Counted from the first letter of the stretch, positions 32,248-44,183 are shown. The stretch is DNA of 64,000 nt from CAWKOH01 sp963851245 (GCA_963851245.1 CAWKOH010000003.1:496001-560000); one strand, 5' to 3'. Program-made: numbers and translations. Notes: a model not told the origin generated them from the sequence alone.

Positions 32248-33002
32248 CACTTTTGTTACTCATCAATCGCACTGATTGATGGGCCAGGACATTTCTGCCT
32301 GGCTCTGCATGTCGCCATGCAGGTCGGACTGTATCTTTCCCTCTATTCGAGGGACCTGGCGTGCAGTCTCTGAGGATCCTGCCAATACTGCTTCGAGGCT
32401 TCGACCTCTCTGCTTGCCATTGGCATTCATACCGTAGGCAAGACAGACAAGCCTCTCGAATCCCTCTTCGCTCAAGTGCTCCTTGCGCCTCATCGCCCTT
32501 ACGATCTGGGCGAAGAGAGCGAAGTCACGGTTCTTGACTCTGAGAGGATGACGCTCGAAGAACGGGAGTATCACTTCGTCCAGCTCCCGGAGGTGCTGAA
32601 CGGAGTACGTCACAACCCTGCTGTTCGGCCCCTTCGCTCGGATTGCTCCACAACGGAAGAAGCCGGCCAGCTCTTCGAGCACCAATCGATGGTCTTCGTG
32701 TTGGTACACCTGGAACGCTGCGGCAAGCTGCCAACCACGCGTACGCCTCACGAAAGGGTTGCGGTGAACGCTTACGGAGAAGCAACCTTCTCCGTCGACG
32801 AACCCTACAACCCATGATGCATCGATCTCTTGCCTCGACAAGGCAGTTTCCTGCTGATTGTCCCCACCCGTCACGTTGTCACTGCTCACATATCAGACCC
32901 TACGACGAGGGTGTGACAAGCGAACGAGTAGTGCGGGATACACGGGATGTTCCAGCATATAGCCAGGTTTATAAACGGCCAGGTTGGGGCCTAAATAAAC
33001 CC
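32248..33002 (-). mobile_element. Group I intron at 23S position L1923 (the I-CeuI site)
   Basis: Helix 69 sequence TAACTATAACGGT ends at 33003 and resumes as CCTAAGGTAGCG at 32247, an insertion after U1923. Exon AACGGU pairs with internal GCCGUU (P1, U.G at the splice site). UUUAGG in the P1 loop can pair with CCUAAG of the 3' exon. Near the 3' end lie the R element 'UCAGAGACUGCACGCC', a CCCUC/GAGGG P8 hairpin, the S element 'AAGAUACAGUCCGACC' (P7 GACUG/CAGUC), a CUGCAUG/CAUGCAG hairpin and the terminal G. Length 755 bases. It encodes a second LAGLIDADG endonuclease. Confidence 0.93.
32263..32889 (-). CDS. LAGLIDADG homing endonuclease in the L1923 intron
   Basis: The 208-residue protein has one LAGLIDADG motif, 'WVVGFVDGEGCFSVSV', near residue 27. 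The second half of the family fold follows ('AAAFQVYQHEDHRLVLEELA', 'FFRCGAIRAKGPNSRVVTY', 'LDEVILPFFERHPLR', 'KNRDFALFAQIVRAM'). It belongs to the single-motif class that includes I-CeuI, predicted to work as a homodimer on the 23S helix 69 sequence. The coding region runs through the intron's R, P8, S and P9 elements and stops only 15 bases before the 3' splice site, so its C-terminal ~50 residues are constrained by RNA folding. Activity is inferred from intact motifs. Confidence 0.9.
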   Translation of the reverse strand: MSSDNVTGGDNQQETALSRQEIDASWVVGFVDGEGCFSVSVHRNPFVRRTRGWQLAAAFQVYQHEDHRLVLEELAGFFRCGAIRAKGPNSRVVTYSVQHLRELDEVILPFFERHPLRVKNRDFALFAQIVRAMRRKEHLSEEGFERLVCLAYGMNANGKQRGRSLEAVLAGSSETARQVPRIEGKIQSDLHGDMQSQAEMSWPINQCD

Positions 33003-33037
<35 letters not shown>

Positions 33038-33875
33038 AGGTTCAGAGCTTCGCCCTTGCGGACTAACCCTTCCCCGTAACCTTCCGGCACCGGGCAGGCG
33101 TCACAGCGTATACATCGTCTTAGGACTTCGCACGCTGCTGTGTTTTTAGTAAACAGTCGCTTTCCCCTGGTCTCTGCGACCCCATCGAGCTCAGGGAACT
33201 AGGTCCCCTCACCCTACCGAGGTCCTCCTTCTCCCGAAGTTACGGAGGTATTTTGCCGAGTTCCTTAACCACAGTTCTCTCGATCGCCTTGGTATTCTCT
33301 ACCCGCCCACCTGAGTTGGTTTGGGGTACGGGTGCCGTGCCAACTAACGACGACGCTTTTCTTGGCAGCATGGGATCAGTGACTTCGCCTGAATCGGCTC
33401 GGTATCACTTTTCGGGATATATGAGGCCCGGATTTGCCTGGTCCTCTCCCTACCTGGCTTGCCCCAGGACAACCAACGCCTGGGTTCACCTACCCTCCTG
33501 CGTCCCGCCTTCGCTGCCCTCCTCGGGTCTGTCGGTTCGCCCGAAGGCAGCCCCTTAGTACCCCGACTTGGGATTGGCGCGGACACGGCAGTACCGGAAT
33601 ATCAACCGGTTGTGCATCGACTACGCCTTTCGGCCTCGCCTTAGCTCCCGACTCACCCTGGGAGGATTAGCCTTCCCCAGGAACCCTTGGGCTTTCGGCG
33701 GAGGGGTTTCTCACCCCTCTCTCGCTACTCATGCCAGCATTCTCACTCGGGCCCGCTCCACGACAGTTCACACTGCCGCTTCACTGCTGACCCGACGCTC
33801 CCCTACCACTCCCGCTTACGCGAAAGTCCGCGGCTTCGGCTCTGAACTTGAGCCCCGTTACATTGTCCGCGCAGG

Positions 33876-33925
<50 letters not shown>

Positions 33926-35098
33926 GAGCCAACCTCCTGGCTGTCTGTGCAATCCCACATCGTTTACCACTTAGTTCAGAATTAGGGGCCTTAGCCGGCG
34001 ATCTGGGCTGTTTCCCTTTCGACCAACGAAGCTCATCCCTCGTGGTCTCACTGCCGGACTCTGGAGCATCGGCATTCGGAGTTTGGTTGGGGTCAGTAAG
34101 CTTGTAGGCCCCCTAGCCCATCCAGTGCTCTACCTCCGATGCTGAACGTCCGACGCTGCACCTAAATGCATTTCGGGGAGAACCAGCTATCACCGAGTTT
34201 GCTTGGCCTTTCACCCCTATCCACAGGTCATCCCCCCTGTTTTCAACCAGGGTGGGTTCGGCCCTCCACGGGGTCTTACCCCCGCTTCAGCCTGCCCATG
34301 GATAGATCACTCGGCTTCGGGTCTACCGCACGCGACTGAACGCCCTATTCAGACTCGCTTTCGCTCCGGCTCCACCTCACGGCTTAACCTTGCCACGCAC
34401 GGTAACTCGCTGGCTCATTCTTCAAAAGGCACGCCATTGCGGCCCACACGCGAAGTGTGGACGACGCTTTGACTGATTGTAAACCAACGGTTTCAGGTAC
34501 TATTTCACTCCCCTCCCGGGGTGCTTTTCACCTTTCCCTCACGGTACTAGTTCGCTATCGGTCGCCTGTTAGTACTTAGCCTTACGAAGTGGTCTTCGCA
34601 GATTCACGCCGACTTTCACGGTTCCGGCGCTACTCGGGTGCCGAGACGGAGGCTGCATACCTTTCGCATACGGGACTCTTACCCTCTGCGGTGCGACGTT
34701 CCAAAACGCTTCTGCTAGGTAGCAGCTTTGTAACTCCGTGGAGAGTCTGGTGCCTCTCCTTCTCGGTCCCACGACCCCGTACCGGCAACGCCACCAGGCT
34801 ATTGCACCGGCACGGTTTAGGCTATTCCCGTTTCGCTCGCCGCTACTCAGGGAGTCGCTGTTGCTTTCCTTTCCTCAGGGTACTGAGATGTTTCAATTCC
34901 CCTAGTTCCCTCTACCGGCCCTATGTGTTCAGGCCGGAGTACCGCAGTCAAGCTGCGGTGGGTTTCCCCATTCGGATATCCACGGATCAAAGCTTGGTAG
35001 GCAGCTCCCCGTGGCTTATCGCAGCCACCCACGTCCTTCATCGGCTTCAGGCGCCAAGGCATCCACCGTTGGCTCTTTGTAGCTTGGAGAACAAAGAT

Positions 35099-35127
35099 GC
35101 TCGTGCTCGCTATGGAATTCTCAAAGA
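35099..35127 (-). other. 23S processing stem, 5' arm
   Basis: Complementary to 30517-30545 over 29 bases with two mismatches. It also contains CTTTGAGAA, resembling a boxA antitermination element ahead of 23S. Confidence 0.8.
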
Positions 35128-36900
<1,773 letters not shown>

Positions 36901-37082
36901 ATCTACGGAGGACCCGGAGGCCCGCCGGAAATCTGGTAAAGAGCTGGATGAGACCTGGCGATCCCATCCAACTGGCACAAGACGGAATGTTGTCCGTCTA
37001 ATGCTGAATTGGGTTTGACATCGTCCGCACGGCAAACAGCCGCGCGGGATGCCCGCACTAGCTTTTGATTTCCTCTGTTCCG

Positions 37083-37095
37083 TTTTCAAGGAGCA
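37083..37095 (-). promoter_or_regulatory. boxA-like antitermination element in the rRNA leader
   Basis: TGCTCCTTGAAAA on the minus strand, about 185 bases before 16S, matches the rRNA boxA pattern TGCTCTTTGAAAA at all but one position. It would recruit NusB/S10. Confidence 0.65.
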
Positions 37096-37230
37096 CTGCC
37101 TGGAGGGCGCACGCAGTCTCGACTGGACCGGAGGTACGTCCTTGGGCCTCTTCCGGAGGTCGCCAACTGCTGGTCGCAACCACCGAACGATCGCCTCCGG
37201 CCCGCGAGGGCCGTTTTGGGGCGGCTTCCC

Positions 37231-37259
37231 AGACTACCTGTTCTGCCGGTTCATGTCAA
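37231..37259 (-). promoter_or_regulatory. Probable rRNA operon promoter
   Basis: On the minus strand a perfect -35 TTGACA (37259-37254) is followed after 17 bases by TAGTCT (37236-37231), which fits the actinobacterial TAnnnT -10. It lies about 330 bases before 16S and 135 bases before boxA, in a 505-base non-coding stretch between mpg and 16S. Confidence 0.6.
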
Positions 37260-37405
37260 GAAGATGTGGACACGATTACCGGTATGTCAGGCCTCCGGGA
37301 GGCCCGAGAACGGTAACAGGGCCGGGGCGGCCGCGCCAGGCAGACCGGACGGCCCGCAGCCCGACGCTCCCGGCATCCCGACGCCGGTACCGCGGCCGGC
37401 CTCTC

Positions 37406-38032
37406 CTACCGGGTCTCAGATGCCGGCACCGGCCGGGACACGCCGGGATCGTCGACCAGGAACCGCCAGGGCAGATCACGGCCGGCCGATATCCCGACCC
37501 TGGCGCCGACCAGAGGTACCGGAGGGGGTTCGACCCCGTCGCTGGCCAGCCAGAGCCTGGCCCCTCGAGCGACCATGTCGTAACCATCGAAGGAACGGTC
37601 GATCCCCATCGCTTGGCACAGCCGTCCTGGCCCTCGGCACAGGTCCCTGTCATCCTGCCTGCGCTGGGCGGCCCACCGGGCCGACCGCATCAGGTCGAGG
37701 CCGTGCAGGGGGGCCAGGGCCCTGACCAGGACGGCCCGGGCCTGCCCCACGGGGCCGCAGACCACGTTGGCGCACCAGTGGATCCCGTAGCTCATGTACA
37801 CATAGAGATGGCCGGGAGGGCCGAACATCGCCCGGTTGCGGCTGTTGGGCCCGCGGTAGGCGTGGCTGGCCGGGTCCTGCTCGCCCCGATAGGCCTCCAC
37901 CTCGATTATCCGACCGATCCGCCCGTCCGCGGTGACCATCAGCTTGTTCAGAAGCTGAGGCGCCAGGTCCGGGGAATCGGCTGCGAAGAAGTTCCGGGTA
38001 AGGCGCCTCCCCGCGCCATCAGGGCTCGTCAT
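37406..38032 (-). CDS. 3-methyladenine DNA glycosylase (AAG/MPG family)
   Basis: The protein of about 208 residues from ATG 38032 has 'RNFFAADSPDLAPQLLNK', 'GRIIEVEAYRGEQDPASHAYRG' with the catalytic Glu, 'MFGPPGHLYVYMSYGIHWC' and 'AVLVRALAPLHGLDLM'. This is the alkyladenine glycosylase family, which removes 3-methyladenine and hypoxanthine from DNA. The start lies inside the 3' end of argH, so the two are overlapping. An open frame upstream of 38032 is argH read out of frame. Confidence 0.93.
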   Translation of the reverse strand: MTSPDGAGRRLTRNFFAADSPDLAPQLLNKLMVTADGRIGRIIEVEAYRGEQDPASHAYRGPNSRNRAMFGPPGHLYVYMSYGIHWCANVVCGPVGQARAVLVRALAPLHGLDLMRSARWAAQRRQDDRDLCRGPGRLCQAMGIDRSFDGYDMVARGARLWLASDGVEPPPVPLVGARVGISAGRDLPWRFLVDDPGVSRPVPASETR

Positions 38033-39414
38033 CTTCGCCGACTTCGGCCAGGAGGTAGTCGAGGTGGGCTTCGAGGCGCTTCGAATTGCACGGCCACGGG
38101 TTTGGGCCCTGCGCCTCCCGCGGTGACGCGCCGGGAGACGGCGATCCCCGGGCTCAATATGTCCACCGCTTCTGAGCCGAGGGCGGGATGGGCCTCCACC
38201 AGCTCGGCCAGCGGGACATGACGCTCGATAGCGTCCCGTACCAGGGCACCGACCACGGCGTGGGCCTCCCGGAACGGCATTCCCTTCAGCACCAGCCACT
38301 CGGCCAGATCGACAGCAGCCAGGTAAGGGCTGTCGGCCGCCTGGCGCATACGGTCGACGTTCCATGTCACCGTGGCCAGGAGCCCGGACATGGCCGCCAG
38401 CCCCGACTGAGTCTGGTCAAGGGCGTCGAACAAAGGCTCCTTGTCCTCTTGCAGATCCTTGTTGTAGGCCAGAGGCAATCCTTTCAAGGTCGCCAGGAAT
38501 CCGGCCAGGTGACCGATGAGCCGACCGGATCGGCCCCGGGCCAGCTCCGCGATGTCAGGGTTCTTCTTCTGCGGGAGCATCGACGATCCGGTGGAGTAAG
38601 AGTCGGCCAGGACTGCGAAACCGAACTCTTCGCTCGACCAGATCACCAGCTCCTCGCCCAGCCGGGACAGGTGGACGGACAGGAGAGTAAGTACGAACAA
38701 GCTCTCGGCCACGAAGTCGCGGTCGGAGACGGCGTCGAGGGAGTTCTCGAATCGGTGGGCGAAACCCAGCTCGGCGGCCACGTAATCGGGGTCGAGGGGC
38801 AGTGACGACCCGGCCAGGGCCCCGGCTCCAAGGGGGGAGACGTCGAGCCTTCGCCGGGTGTCCAGTATGCGGTCGACGTCCCGGGAGAGAGCCCACGCAT
38901 GAGCCATCAGGTGATGGGCCAGAAGTACCGGCTGAGCCCGCTGCAGATGGGTGTAGCCGGGCAGGTATGCGTCGCCCGCCTCCTTGGCCCGGTCGAGGAG
39001 GACCTGTTGCAAGCCGATCAGGCGGCGGGCCACCGAGCGCAGCTCGCGCTTGGTGTAAAGGCGAAGGTCGGTCGCGATCTGGTCGTTGCGGCTGCGCCCG
39101 GTGTGAAGGCGGGCGCCCACGCTGCCGGCCAGCTCCGTAACCCGCCGCTCTACTGCGGTGTGGACATCCTCGTCCTCTGGCTTGAACGCAAGTGTGCCGG
39201 CGGCCAGCTCGGCGGCCACCCGGTCGAGGGCGGCCAAAAGGATGTGGGCGTCGCCTTCCGAAAGGATTCCTGCCGCGGCCAGACCTCGGACGTGGGCGCG
39301 CGAACCCTGGATGTCGTCGGCCGCCAGCCTTTTGTCGTAGGGAAGGCTGAACGTGTAGGCGAGCAACTCCTCCGAGGGTCCTTCGTCCCCGAACCGACCC
39401 TGCCACAGGGTCAT
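38019..39414 (-). CDS. argH: Argininosuccinate lyase (one apparent frameshift near the end)
   Basis: 'MTLWQGRFGDEGPSEELLAY', 'HTGRSRNDQIATDLRL', 'GYTHLQRAQPVLLAHHLM' and the signature 'GSSMLPQKKNPDIAELARG' identify ArgH. The last ~20 residues in the open frame (PRSPPRLPPGRSRRR) are wrong. Dropping one base of the pair at 38075-38076 restores 'EALEAHLDYLLAEVGEDDEP' and a stop at 38019, giving about 464 residues. It catalyses the last step of arginine synthesis. The start lies 4 bases inside the argG stop. Confidence 0.95.
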
Positions 39415-40661
39415 TGGTCCCCGGTGCCGGCCGGGCTCGGACCGGTCGGCCCGCTTGGCTCACCGTCACGGTTGCGGTTCACCTGGCGCTCTGCCCAGGT
39501 CGCCACTCCCAGGCCCCAAAGGCGCACGAATCCCTGGGCGTCCTCGTGATGGAATCGGTCGGCCGCCTCGTAGGTGGCGAGGGAGTAGTCGTAGAGCCCG
39601 ACGTCGCTTCGGCGTCCGGCGACTATGCAACGGCCCGGCAGCTCGCACCGCAGCCTCACGTCTCCGGTCACGTACTCCTGGCTCTTGTCCACGAATGCGT
39701 CGAGCGCCTGCTTCAAAGGAGAGAACCAGAGCCCGTCGTAGACGAGCTCGGCATAGCGGGGTTCGAGCCGAGCCTTCTCGTGAGCGAGGTCCCGCTCCAG
39801 GGTGAGGTCCTCCAGATCGGAGTGAGCCATGAGCAGGGCCAAGGCGCCGGGACACTCGTACACCTCCCGGCTCTTGATGCCGACCCGGCGGTTCTCGACC
39901 ATGTCTATGCGGCCCCAACCGTAGGACCCGACGATCCGGTCGACCTCGCCGATCACGTCGGACAGGCTCATCCGCCTACCGTCGATCGCCACCGGCAGAC
40001 CCTTCTCGAAGCTGATGACCAACTCGGTGGGACCGGTCGCGGTCGGAGTGGTGAGCTCGTACACCTCCTCCGGGGGTTGCTCCCAGGGATCTTCCAGGAT
40101 TCCGCACTCGATGGTCCGGCCCCAGAGATTCTGGTCGATGCTGTATGGGCTGGCCTTGGTGACGGTGATCGGGATGTTCCACTTCTGGGCGTACTCGATC
40201 GACTGCTCGCGCGTCAGGCCCCAGACCCGCACCGGGGCCAGGACCTCGAGGTCCGGGGCCAGGGCGGCGGTGGACACCTCGAACCGAACCTGATCGTTGC
40301 CCTTCCCGGTGCACCCGTGGGCGATGGCCCCCGCGCCGAACGAGCGGGCCGCGGCCACCAGGTGCTTGACGATGACCGGGCGCGAGAGGGACGAGATCAA
40401 GGGGTATTTCCCCTCGTACTTGGCGTTGGCCTTGAGAGCAGGCGCCACGAAGTCGTTGGCGTACTCCTCGCGGCAATCGACCACGACCGCGTCCACTGCG
40501 CCCGCCGCCAGGGCCCGGTCTTTGATCGCCTCCCAATCGCCGCCCTGCCCGACGTCGGCCGCCAGGGCGATGACTTCCACGCCCATCTCCTCGGTCATCC
40601 ACCGCACCGCCACGGACGTATCCAGACCGCCGCTATAGGCCAGCACAACTCGTTTCGCCAC
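39411..40661 (-). CDS. argG: Argininosuccinate synthase
   Basis: This 416-residue protein starts 'MAKRVVLAYSGGLDTSVAVR', the ATP pyrophosphatase P-loop SGGLDTS. It continues with 'AHGCTGKGNDQVRFE', 'PYSIDQNLWGRTIECG' and 'VGIKSREVYECPGALAL'. It condenses citrulline with aspartate. The C-terminal tail after 'LGVATWAERQVNRN' is short and Gly/Pro-rich. The gene lies between argR and argH in the arginine operon. Confidence 0.97.
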   Translation of the reverse strand: MAKRVVLAYSGGLDTSVAVRWMTEEMGVEVIALAADVGQGGDWEAIKDRALAAGAVDAVVVDCREEYANDFVAPALKANAKYEGKYPLISSLSRPVIVKHLVAAARSFGAGAIAHGCTGKGNDQVRFEVSTAALAPDLEVLAPVRVWGLTREQSIEYAQKWNIPITVTKASPYSIDQNLWGRTIECGILEDPWEQPPEEVYELTTPTATGPTELVISFEKGLPVAIDGRRMSLSDVIGEVDRIVGSYGWGRIDMVENRRVGIKSREVYECPGALALLMAHSDLEDLTLERDLAHEKARLEPRYAELVYDGLWFSPLKQALDAFVDKSQEYVTGDVRLRCELPGRCIVAGRRSDVGLYDYSLATYEAADRFHHEDAQGFVRLWGLGVATWAERQVNRNRDGEPSGPTGPSPAGTGDQ

Positions 40662-40697
40662 TGTCAGTCATTCCTTTCGTTCATGAGCGCTGAAGCC

Positions 40698-41165
40698 CTA
40701 GAGGCCGGCCAGGCTGCTGAGCCGCCGCGCCAGCTTCGCGCCCCCCACCCTTTCCGATGCAACCACCATGATGGTGTCGTCGCCCGCCACAGTCCCGACG
40801 ATCTCCGGCAGCGATGCCCGGTCCAGGGCCGACGCCACCACGTGGGCCGAACCCGGCGGAGTTCTAACCACGACCAGGTTGGCAGAAGCCGCCACTTCCA
40901 CCACCCAGTCCCCCAGCACCCGTCTAAGGTGCTCCTCGGGGGCGACCCGGTCCTTGGGGAGTTCGGGGACGGCATAGATCGATTCGCCCCCGGCTGCCCG
41001 AACCTTCACCGCTCCGATCTCCTCGAGGTCCCGGGAGACGGTCGCCTGGGTAGCGTCCAGGCCGGCGTCGGCAAGGAGCTGGACCAGTTGGCCCTGGCTG
41101 GCCACGGCGTTCTGCTCGAGGATCTGGATGACCCGGTGCTGGCGCTGAGTCTTCGACGGCCTCAC
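40698..41165 (-). CDS. argR: Arginine repressor ArgR
   Basis: The 155-residue protein has an N-terminal winged helix ('QRQHRVIQILEQNAVASQGQ', 'GLDATQATVSRDLEEIGAVK') and a C-terminal oligomerisation and arginine-binding domain ('VVVRTPPGSAHVVASALDRA', 'EIVGTVAGDDTIMVVA'). It represses arginine genes when arginine is bound. The GTG start at 41165 overlaps the argF stop (GTGA). Its position within the operon it probably controls implies autoregulation. Confidence 0.95.
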   Translation of the reverse strand: MRPSKTQRQHRVIQILEQNAVASQGQLVQLLADAGLDATQATVSRDLEEIGAVKVRAAGGESIYAVPELPKDRVAPEEHLRRVLGDWVVEVAASANLVVVRTPPGSAHVVASALDRASLPEIVGTVAGDDTIMVVASERVGGAKLARRLSSLAGL

Positions 41166-42061
41166 GAGCGGCTCGACTCCTGCACCAGCCACAGCAGCAG
41201 GCCCCGGGTCGAATGCATGCGGTTCTCGGCCTGATCGAACACCAGGCTGGCCGGTCCATCGATCACAGCCGCGCTGACCTCCGAGCCGCGATGCGCGGGC
41301 AGGCAATGGAGAAAGGCGGCGCCGGGGGCGGCCGCCGCCATCAGCGTCTCATCGACCTGATAGCCGGCAAAAGCGTCCTCACGGGCGCCCTGCTCGGCCT
41401 CTTGCCCCATCGACACCCACACATCGGTGCACACCGCGTCCGCCCCGGTAACGGCCTCGATCGGGTCGCCGGTGACGGTGACCTGCACCCCTCTGGCCCT
41501 CGCCCCGTCGACGGCCACCGGGTCCAGTTGGTGCCCGGCCGGGCAGGCCAGCCGGATGTCCACCCCCGCCAGGGCGCAGGCGAGGGTGAGGCTTCGGGCC
41601 ACGTTGTTGCCGTCGCCCACCCAGGCCACGGTGTGGCCGGAGAGCTCCCCCCATCGCTGCCGCAGGGTGAGCAGGTCGGCCAGGGCCTGGCAGGGATGGG
41701 CCCGATCCGACAGCAGGTTGACGATCGGGACCTCATCTACCTTCGCCATGGCTTCAAGCACGCCATGATCGAACACGCGGGCTCCGACAACCCGGTGATA
41801 GCGGGCCAGCACCCTCGTGACGTCGTCGACCGGTTCCCGCACGCCGAGGCCGATCTCTTCTCCTCTGATGGTTATCGGGTGGCCGCCGAGACCGACGACC
41901 GCCATCTCCGTGGAGTTGCGGGTGCGGTTGGAAGGCTTCTCGAAAATGAGGGCCACGCCCCGACCGGCCAGCACCGGTTCGGGCTTGGCCTGCTCAGCCA
42001 GGTCGAGCACGGTTGAGAACTCGGACGGGGAGAGGTCATCCACCTCCAGGAAGTGCCGCAT
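41162..42061 (-). CDS. argF: Ornithine carbamoyltransferase
   Basis: This 299-residue protein has the carbamoyl-phosphate loop 'FEKPSNRTRNSTEMAV', 'ARYHRVVGARVFDHG', 'DRAHPCQALADLLTL', 'WVGDGNNVARS', 'TDVWVSMGQE' and 'FLHCLPAHRGSEV'. It makes citrulline from ornithine. The usual STRTR motif reads SNRTR here, a conservative-looking change in the substrate loop. HCLP, typical of OTCase, is intact. The ATG overlaps the argD stop by one base. Confidence 0.95.
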   Translation of the reverse strand: MRHFLEVDDLSPSEFSTVLDLAEQAKPEPVLAGRGVALIFEKPSNRTRNSTEMAVVGLGGHPITIRGEEIGLGVREPVDDVTRVLARYHRVVGARVFDHGVLEAMAKVDEVPIVNLLSDRAHPCQALADLLTLRQRWGELSGHTVAWVGDGNNVARSLTLACALAGVDIRLACPAGHQLDPVAVDGARARGVQVTVTGDPIEAVTGADAVCTDVWVSMGQEAEQGAREDAFAGYQVDETLMAAAAPGAAFLHCLPAHRGSEVSAAVIDGPASLVFDQAENRMHSTRGLLLWLVQESSRS

Positions 42062-43233
42062 CAGGGCGCGCCCACGCTCGTAAGGGCCGTCTCCAGGATG
42101 CCTACGGCCTGGTCCATCTCCTCTTCGGACACGAGCAAGGACGGCGCCAGGCGCAGGGCAGTCGGCGTGACAGCGTTAACGACCAGACCGGCGCCGAGAG
42201 CGGCGGCGGCCACCGGCCCGGCCCCTTTGCCGTCTTCCAATTCTACGGCAATGAGCAACCCCAGGCCCCGGACGGACGCTACGCCGGGAACCTTCTCCAA
42301 GGCGGCGGTGAGGTACTCGCCCGATCGCCTGGCTCGCTCCGGGACCTTCTCCGCTTCCATGGTCGCGAGAACGGCCCGCGCCGCCGCGGTCGCCAAGGGC
42401 TGACCACCGAAGGTGGTGGCGTGGTCCCCCGGCAGGAATGCCGACGCCACGTCGTCGCGGGCCCAGCACGCCCCGATCGGCATGCCGTTGCCCAGAGCCT
42501 TGGCGATCGTCACCACATCGGGCTGCACGTCGTAGTGCTGGAAGCCGAACCACCGTCCGGTCCGCCCCAGCCCCGTCTGCACCTCGTCGACGATCATCAG
42601 GATGCCGCGTTCGTCACATAGGGTCCTCACACCCTGGAAGTACTCCGCCCCGGCGGCATTGACCCCGCCCTCGCCCTGAACCGGCTCGAGAAGCACAGCC
42701 GCCACAGATGGATCCAGAGCCGAGGCCAGAGCGTCGAGGTCCCGCCAGGCCACGTGGCGAAATCCCTCCGGCAGCGGTTGAAAGGGCTCGTGCTTGGACG
42801 GCTGGCCCGTCGCATGAAGCGTGGCCAGGGTGCGGCCGTGGAAGGAGCCGTAGGCGCTAACTACGGCATGGCGCCCCGGGCCGGCCCACTTGCGGGCCAG
42901 TTTGATGGCGGCCTCGTTGGCCTCGGCGCCGCTGTTGCAGAAGAAGACCCGGCCCGATCCGCAACCGATCAGCCTGTCGACCGTGGCGGCCACCTCGCGC
43001 TGCGGCTGGGTCCCGTAGAGGTTGGACACATGCAGGAGGGTCCGGGATTGGGCGCACAGCGCGTCCGCAACGGCCGGGTGGGAATGACCCAGCGAGGTGA
43101 CCGCCAGGCCGGAGAGGAAATCCAGGTACTGCCGGCCGTCTTCGTCCCACAAGTGGCTGCCCTGACCGCGGACGAACGTGACCGGCTGGGACGGGTAGGT
43201 AGTCATGAGCCGGGTGTCGGCCAGTTCGATCAC
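42061..43233 (-). CDS. argD: Acetylornithine aminotransferase
   Basis: This 390-residue class III PLP aminotransferase has 'VRGQGSHLWDEDGRQYLDF', 'FFCNSGAEANEAAIKLARKW', 'VVSAYGSFHGRTLATLHATG', 'LMIVDEVQTGLGRTG' and the PLP lysine in 'TIAKALGNGMPIGACWA'. It converts N-acetylglutamate semialdehyde to N-acetylornithine. It overlaps argB upstream and argF downstream. Start 43233. Confidence 0.96.
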   Translation of the reverse strand: MIELADTRLMTTYPSQPVTFVRGQGSHLWDEDGRQYLDFLSGLAVTSLGHSHPAVADALCAQSRTLLHVSNLYGTQPQREVAATVDRLIGCGSGRVFFCNSGAEANEAAIKLARKWAGPGRHAVVSAYGSFHGRTLATLHATGQPSKHEPFQPLPEGFRHVAWRDLDALASALDPSVAAVLLEPVQGEGGVNAAGAEYFQGVRTLCDERGILMIVDEVQTGLGRTGRWFGFQHYDVQPDVVTIAKALGNGMPIGACWARDDVASAFLPGDHATTFGGQPLATAAARAVLATMEAEKVPERARRSGEYLTAALEKVPGVASVRGLGLLIAVELEDGKGAGPVAAAALGAGLVVNAVTPTALRLAPSLLVSEEEMDQAVGILETALTSVGAP

Positions 43234-44183
43234 TCCGCGCCCTCCTCGTGGTCTTTGGTCACCATCGTTCCCACACCCTCCCGCGTGAAAATCTCGAGCA
43301 GCAGCGCATGCGGCCGGCGGCCGTCGAGGATATGGGCGTGGGTCACGCCGCTCCGGACGGCTCTCACGCAGGAGCGCACTTTCGGCACCATCCCACCGTC
43401 GACGACGCCGGTCTCGATCAGTCGTTCGAGCTCGGAGGTGGCGGCGCTGGACAGCCTGGTGGCCGGATCCGCTCGATCCGTGCGGATCCCGTCCACATCG
43501 GTCAGATAGACGAGCTTGGTGGCTCCCACGGCCTCTGCCACGGCCCCCGCCACGGTGTCGGCGTTGATGTTGTAGGCCTGCCCGGTGCTGTCGCTGCCTA
43601 TGGTCGCGACCACGGGAATCAGGTCCTCGGCCATGAGCCGGACGAGCAGGTCGGGGTTGACCGCCACGACGTCGCCCACGAAGCCGAGCTGCGGGTCTCG
43701 GGCCTGGGCGCTGATGAGGCCGGCGTCTTCACCGGAGACCCCGACGGCCAGAGGACCATGGATGTTGATGGAGGAGACGATGTCCCGGTTGATCTTCCCG
43801 ACCAGGACCATGCGGGCGATCTCGAGAGTCTCGGCGTCGGTCACTCGCAGACCGTCTACGAATTCGGGGACCTTTCCGAGACGCGGCATTAGTTGGCCGA
43901 TCTGCGGTCCTCCCCCGTGCACGACGAGGGGCCTCATTCCGACGGAACGCATGAGCACGATATCGGTGGCAAAGGACGCCAGCGCTTCCGCCTCAGTTCC
44001 CCCATTCGACTCGGGCGACCCGGCTGCGAGGGCGTTGCCGCCGTACTTGACGACCACGACCTGACCCCAGAAACGCCTGATGTACGGGAGGGCTTCGACC
44101 AGGATGCCGGCCTTCTCGGCGGGACCGACCGGTTGGGCGCCCGGTCCGAGGTCTGGGCTCGAGGCGGCCTCTGGCCCCGTCAC
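43230..44183 (-). CDS. argB: Acetylglutamate kinase
   Basis: The protein of about 317 residues from GTG 44183 has 'VVVKYGGNALAAG', 'PLVVHGGGPQIGQLMP', 'GEDAGLISAQARDP' and 'YNINADTVAGAVAEAVGATK'. It phosphorylates N-acetylglutamate. The N-terminal ~30 residues before 'AEKAGILVEALPYI' are a poorly conserved extension that may form the N-helix found in arginine-inhibited enzymes. Its start overlaps the argC stop (GTGA). No argJ lies between them. Confidence 0.95.
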   Translation of the reverse strand: MTGPEAASSPDLGPGAQPVGPAEKAGILVEALPYIRRFWGQVVVVKYGGNALAAGSPESNGGTEAEALASFATDIVLMRSVGMRPLVVHGGGPQIGQLMPRLGKVPEFVDGLRVTDAETLEIARMVLVGKINRDIVSSINIHGPLAVGVSGEDAGLISAQARDPQLGFVGDVVAVNPDLLVRLMAEDLIPVVATIGSDSTGQAYNINADTVAGAVAEAVGATKLVYLTDVDGIRTDRADPATRLSSAATSELERLIETGVVDGGMVPKVRSCVRAVRSGVTHAHILDGRRPHALLLEIFTREGVGTMVTKDHEEGAE

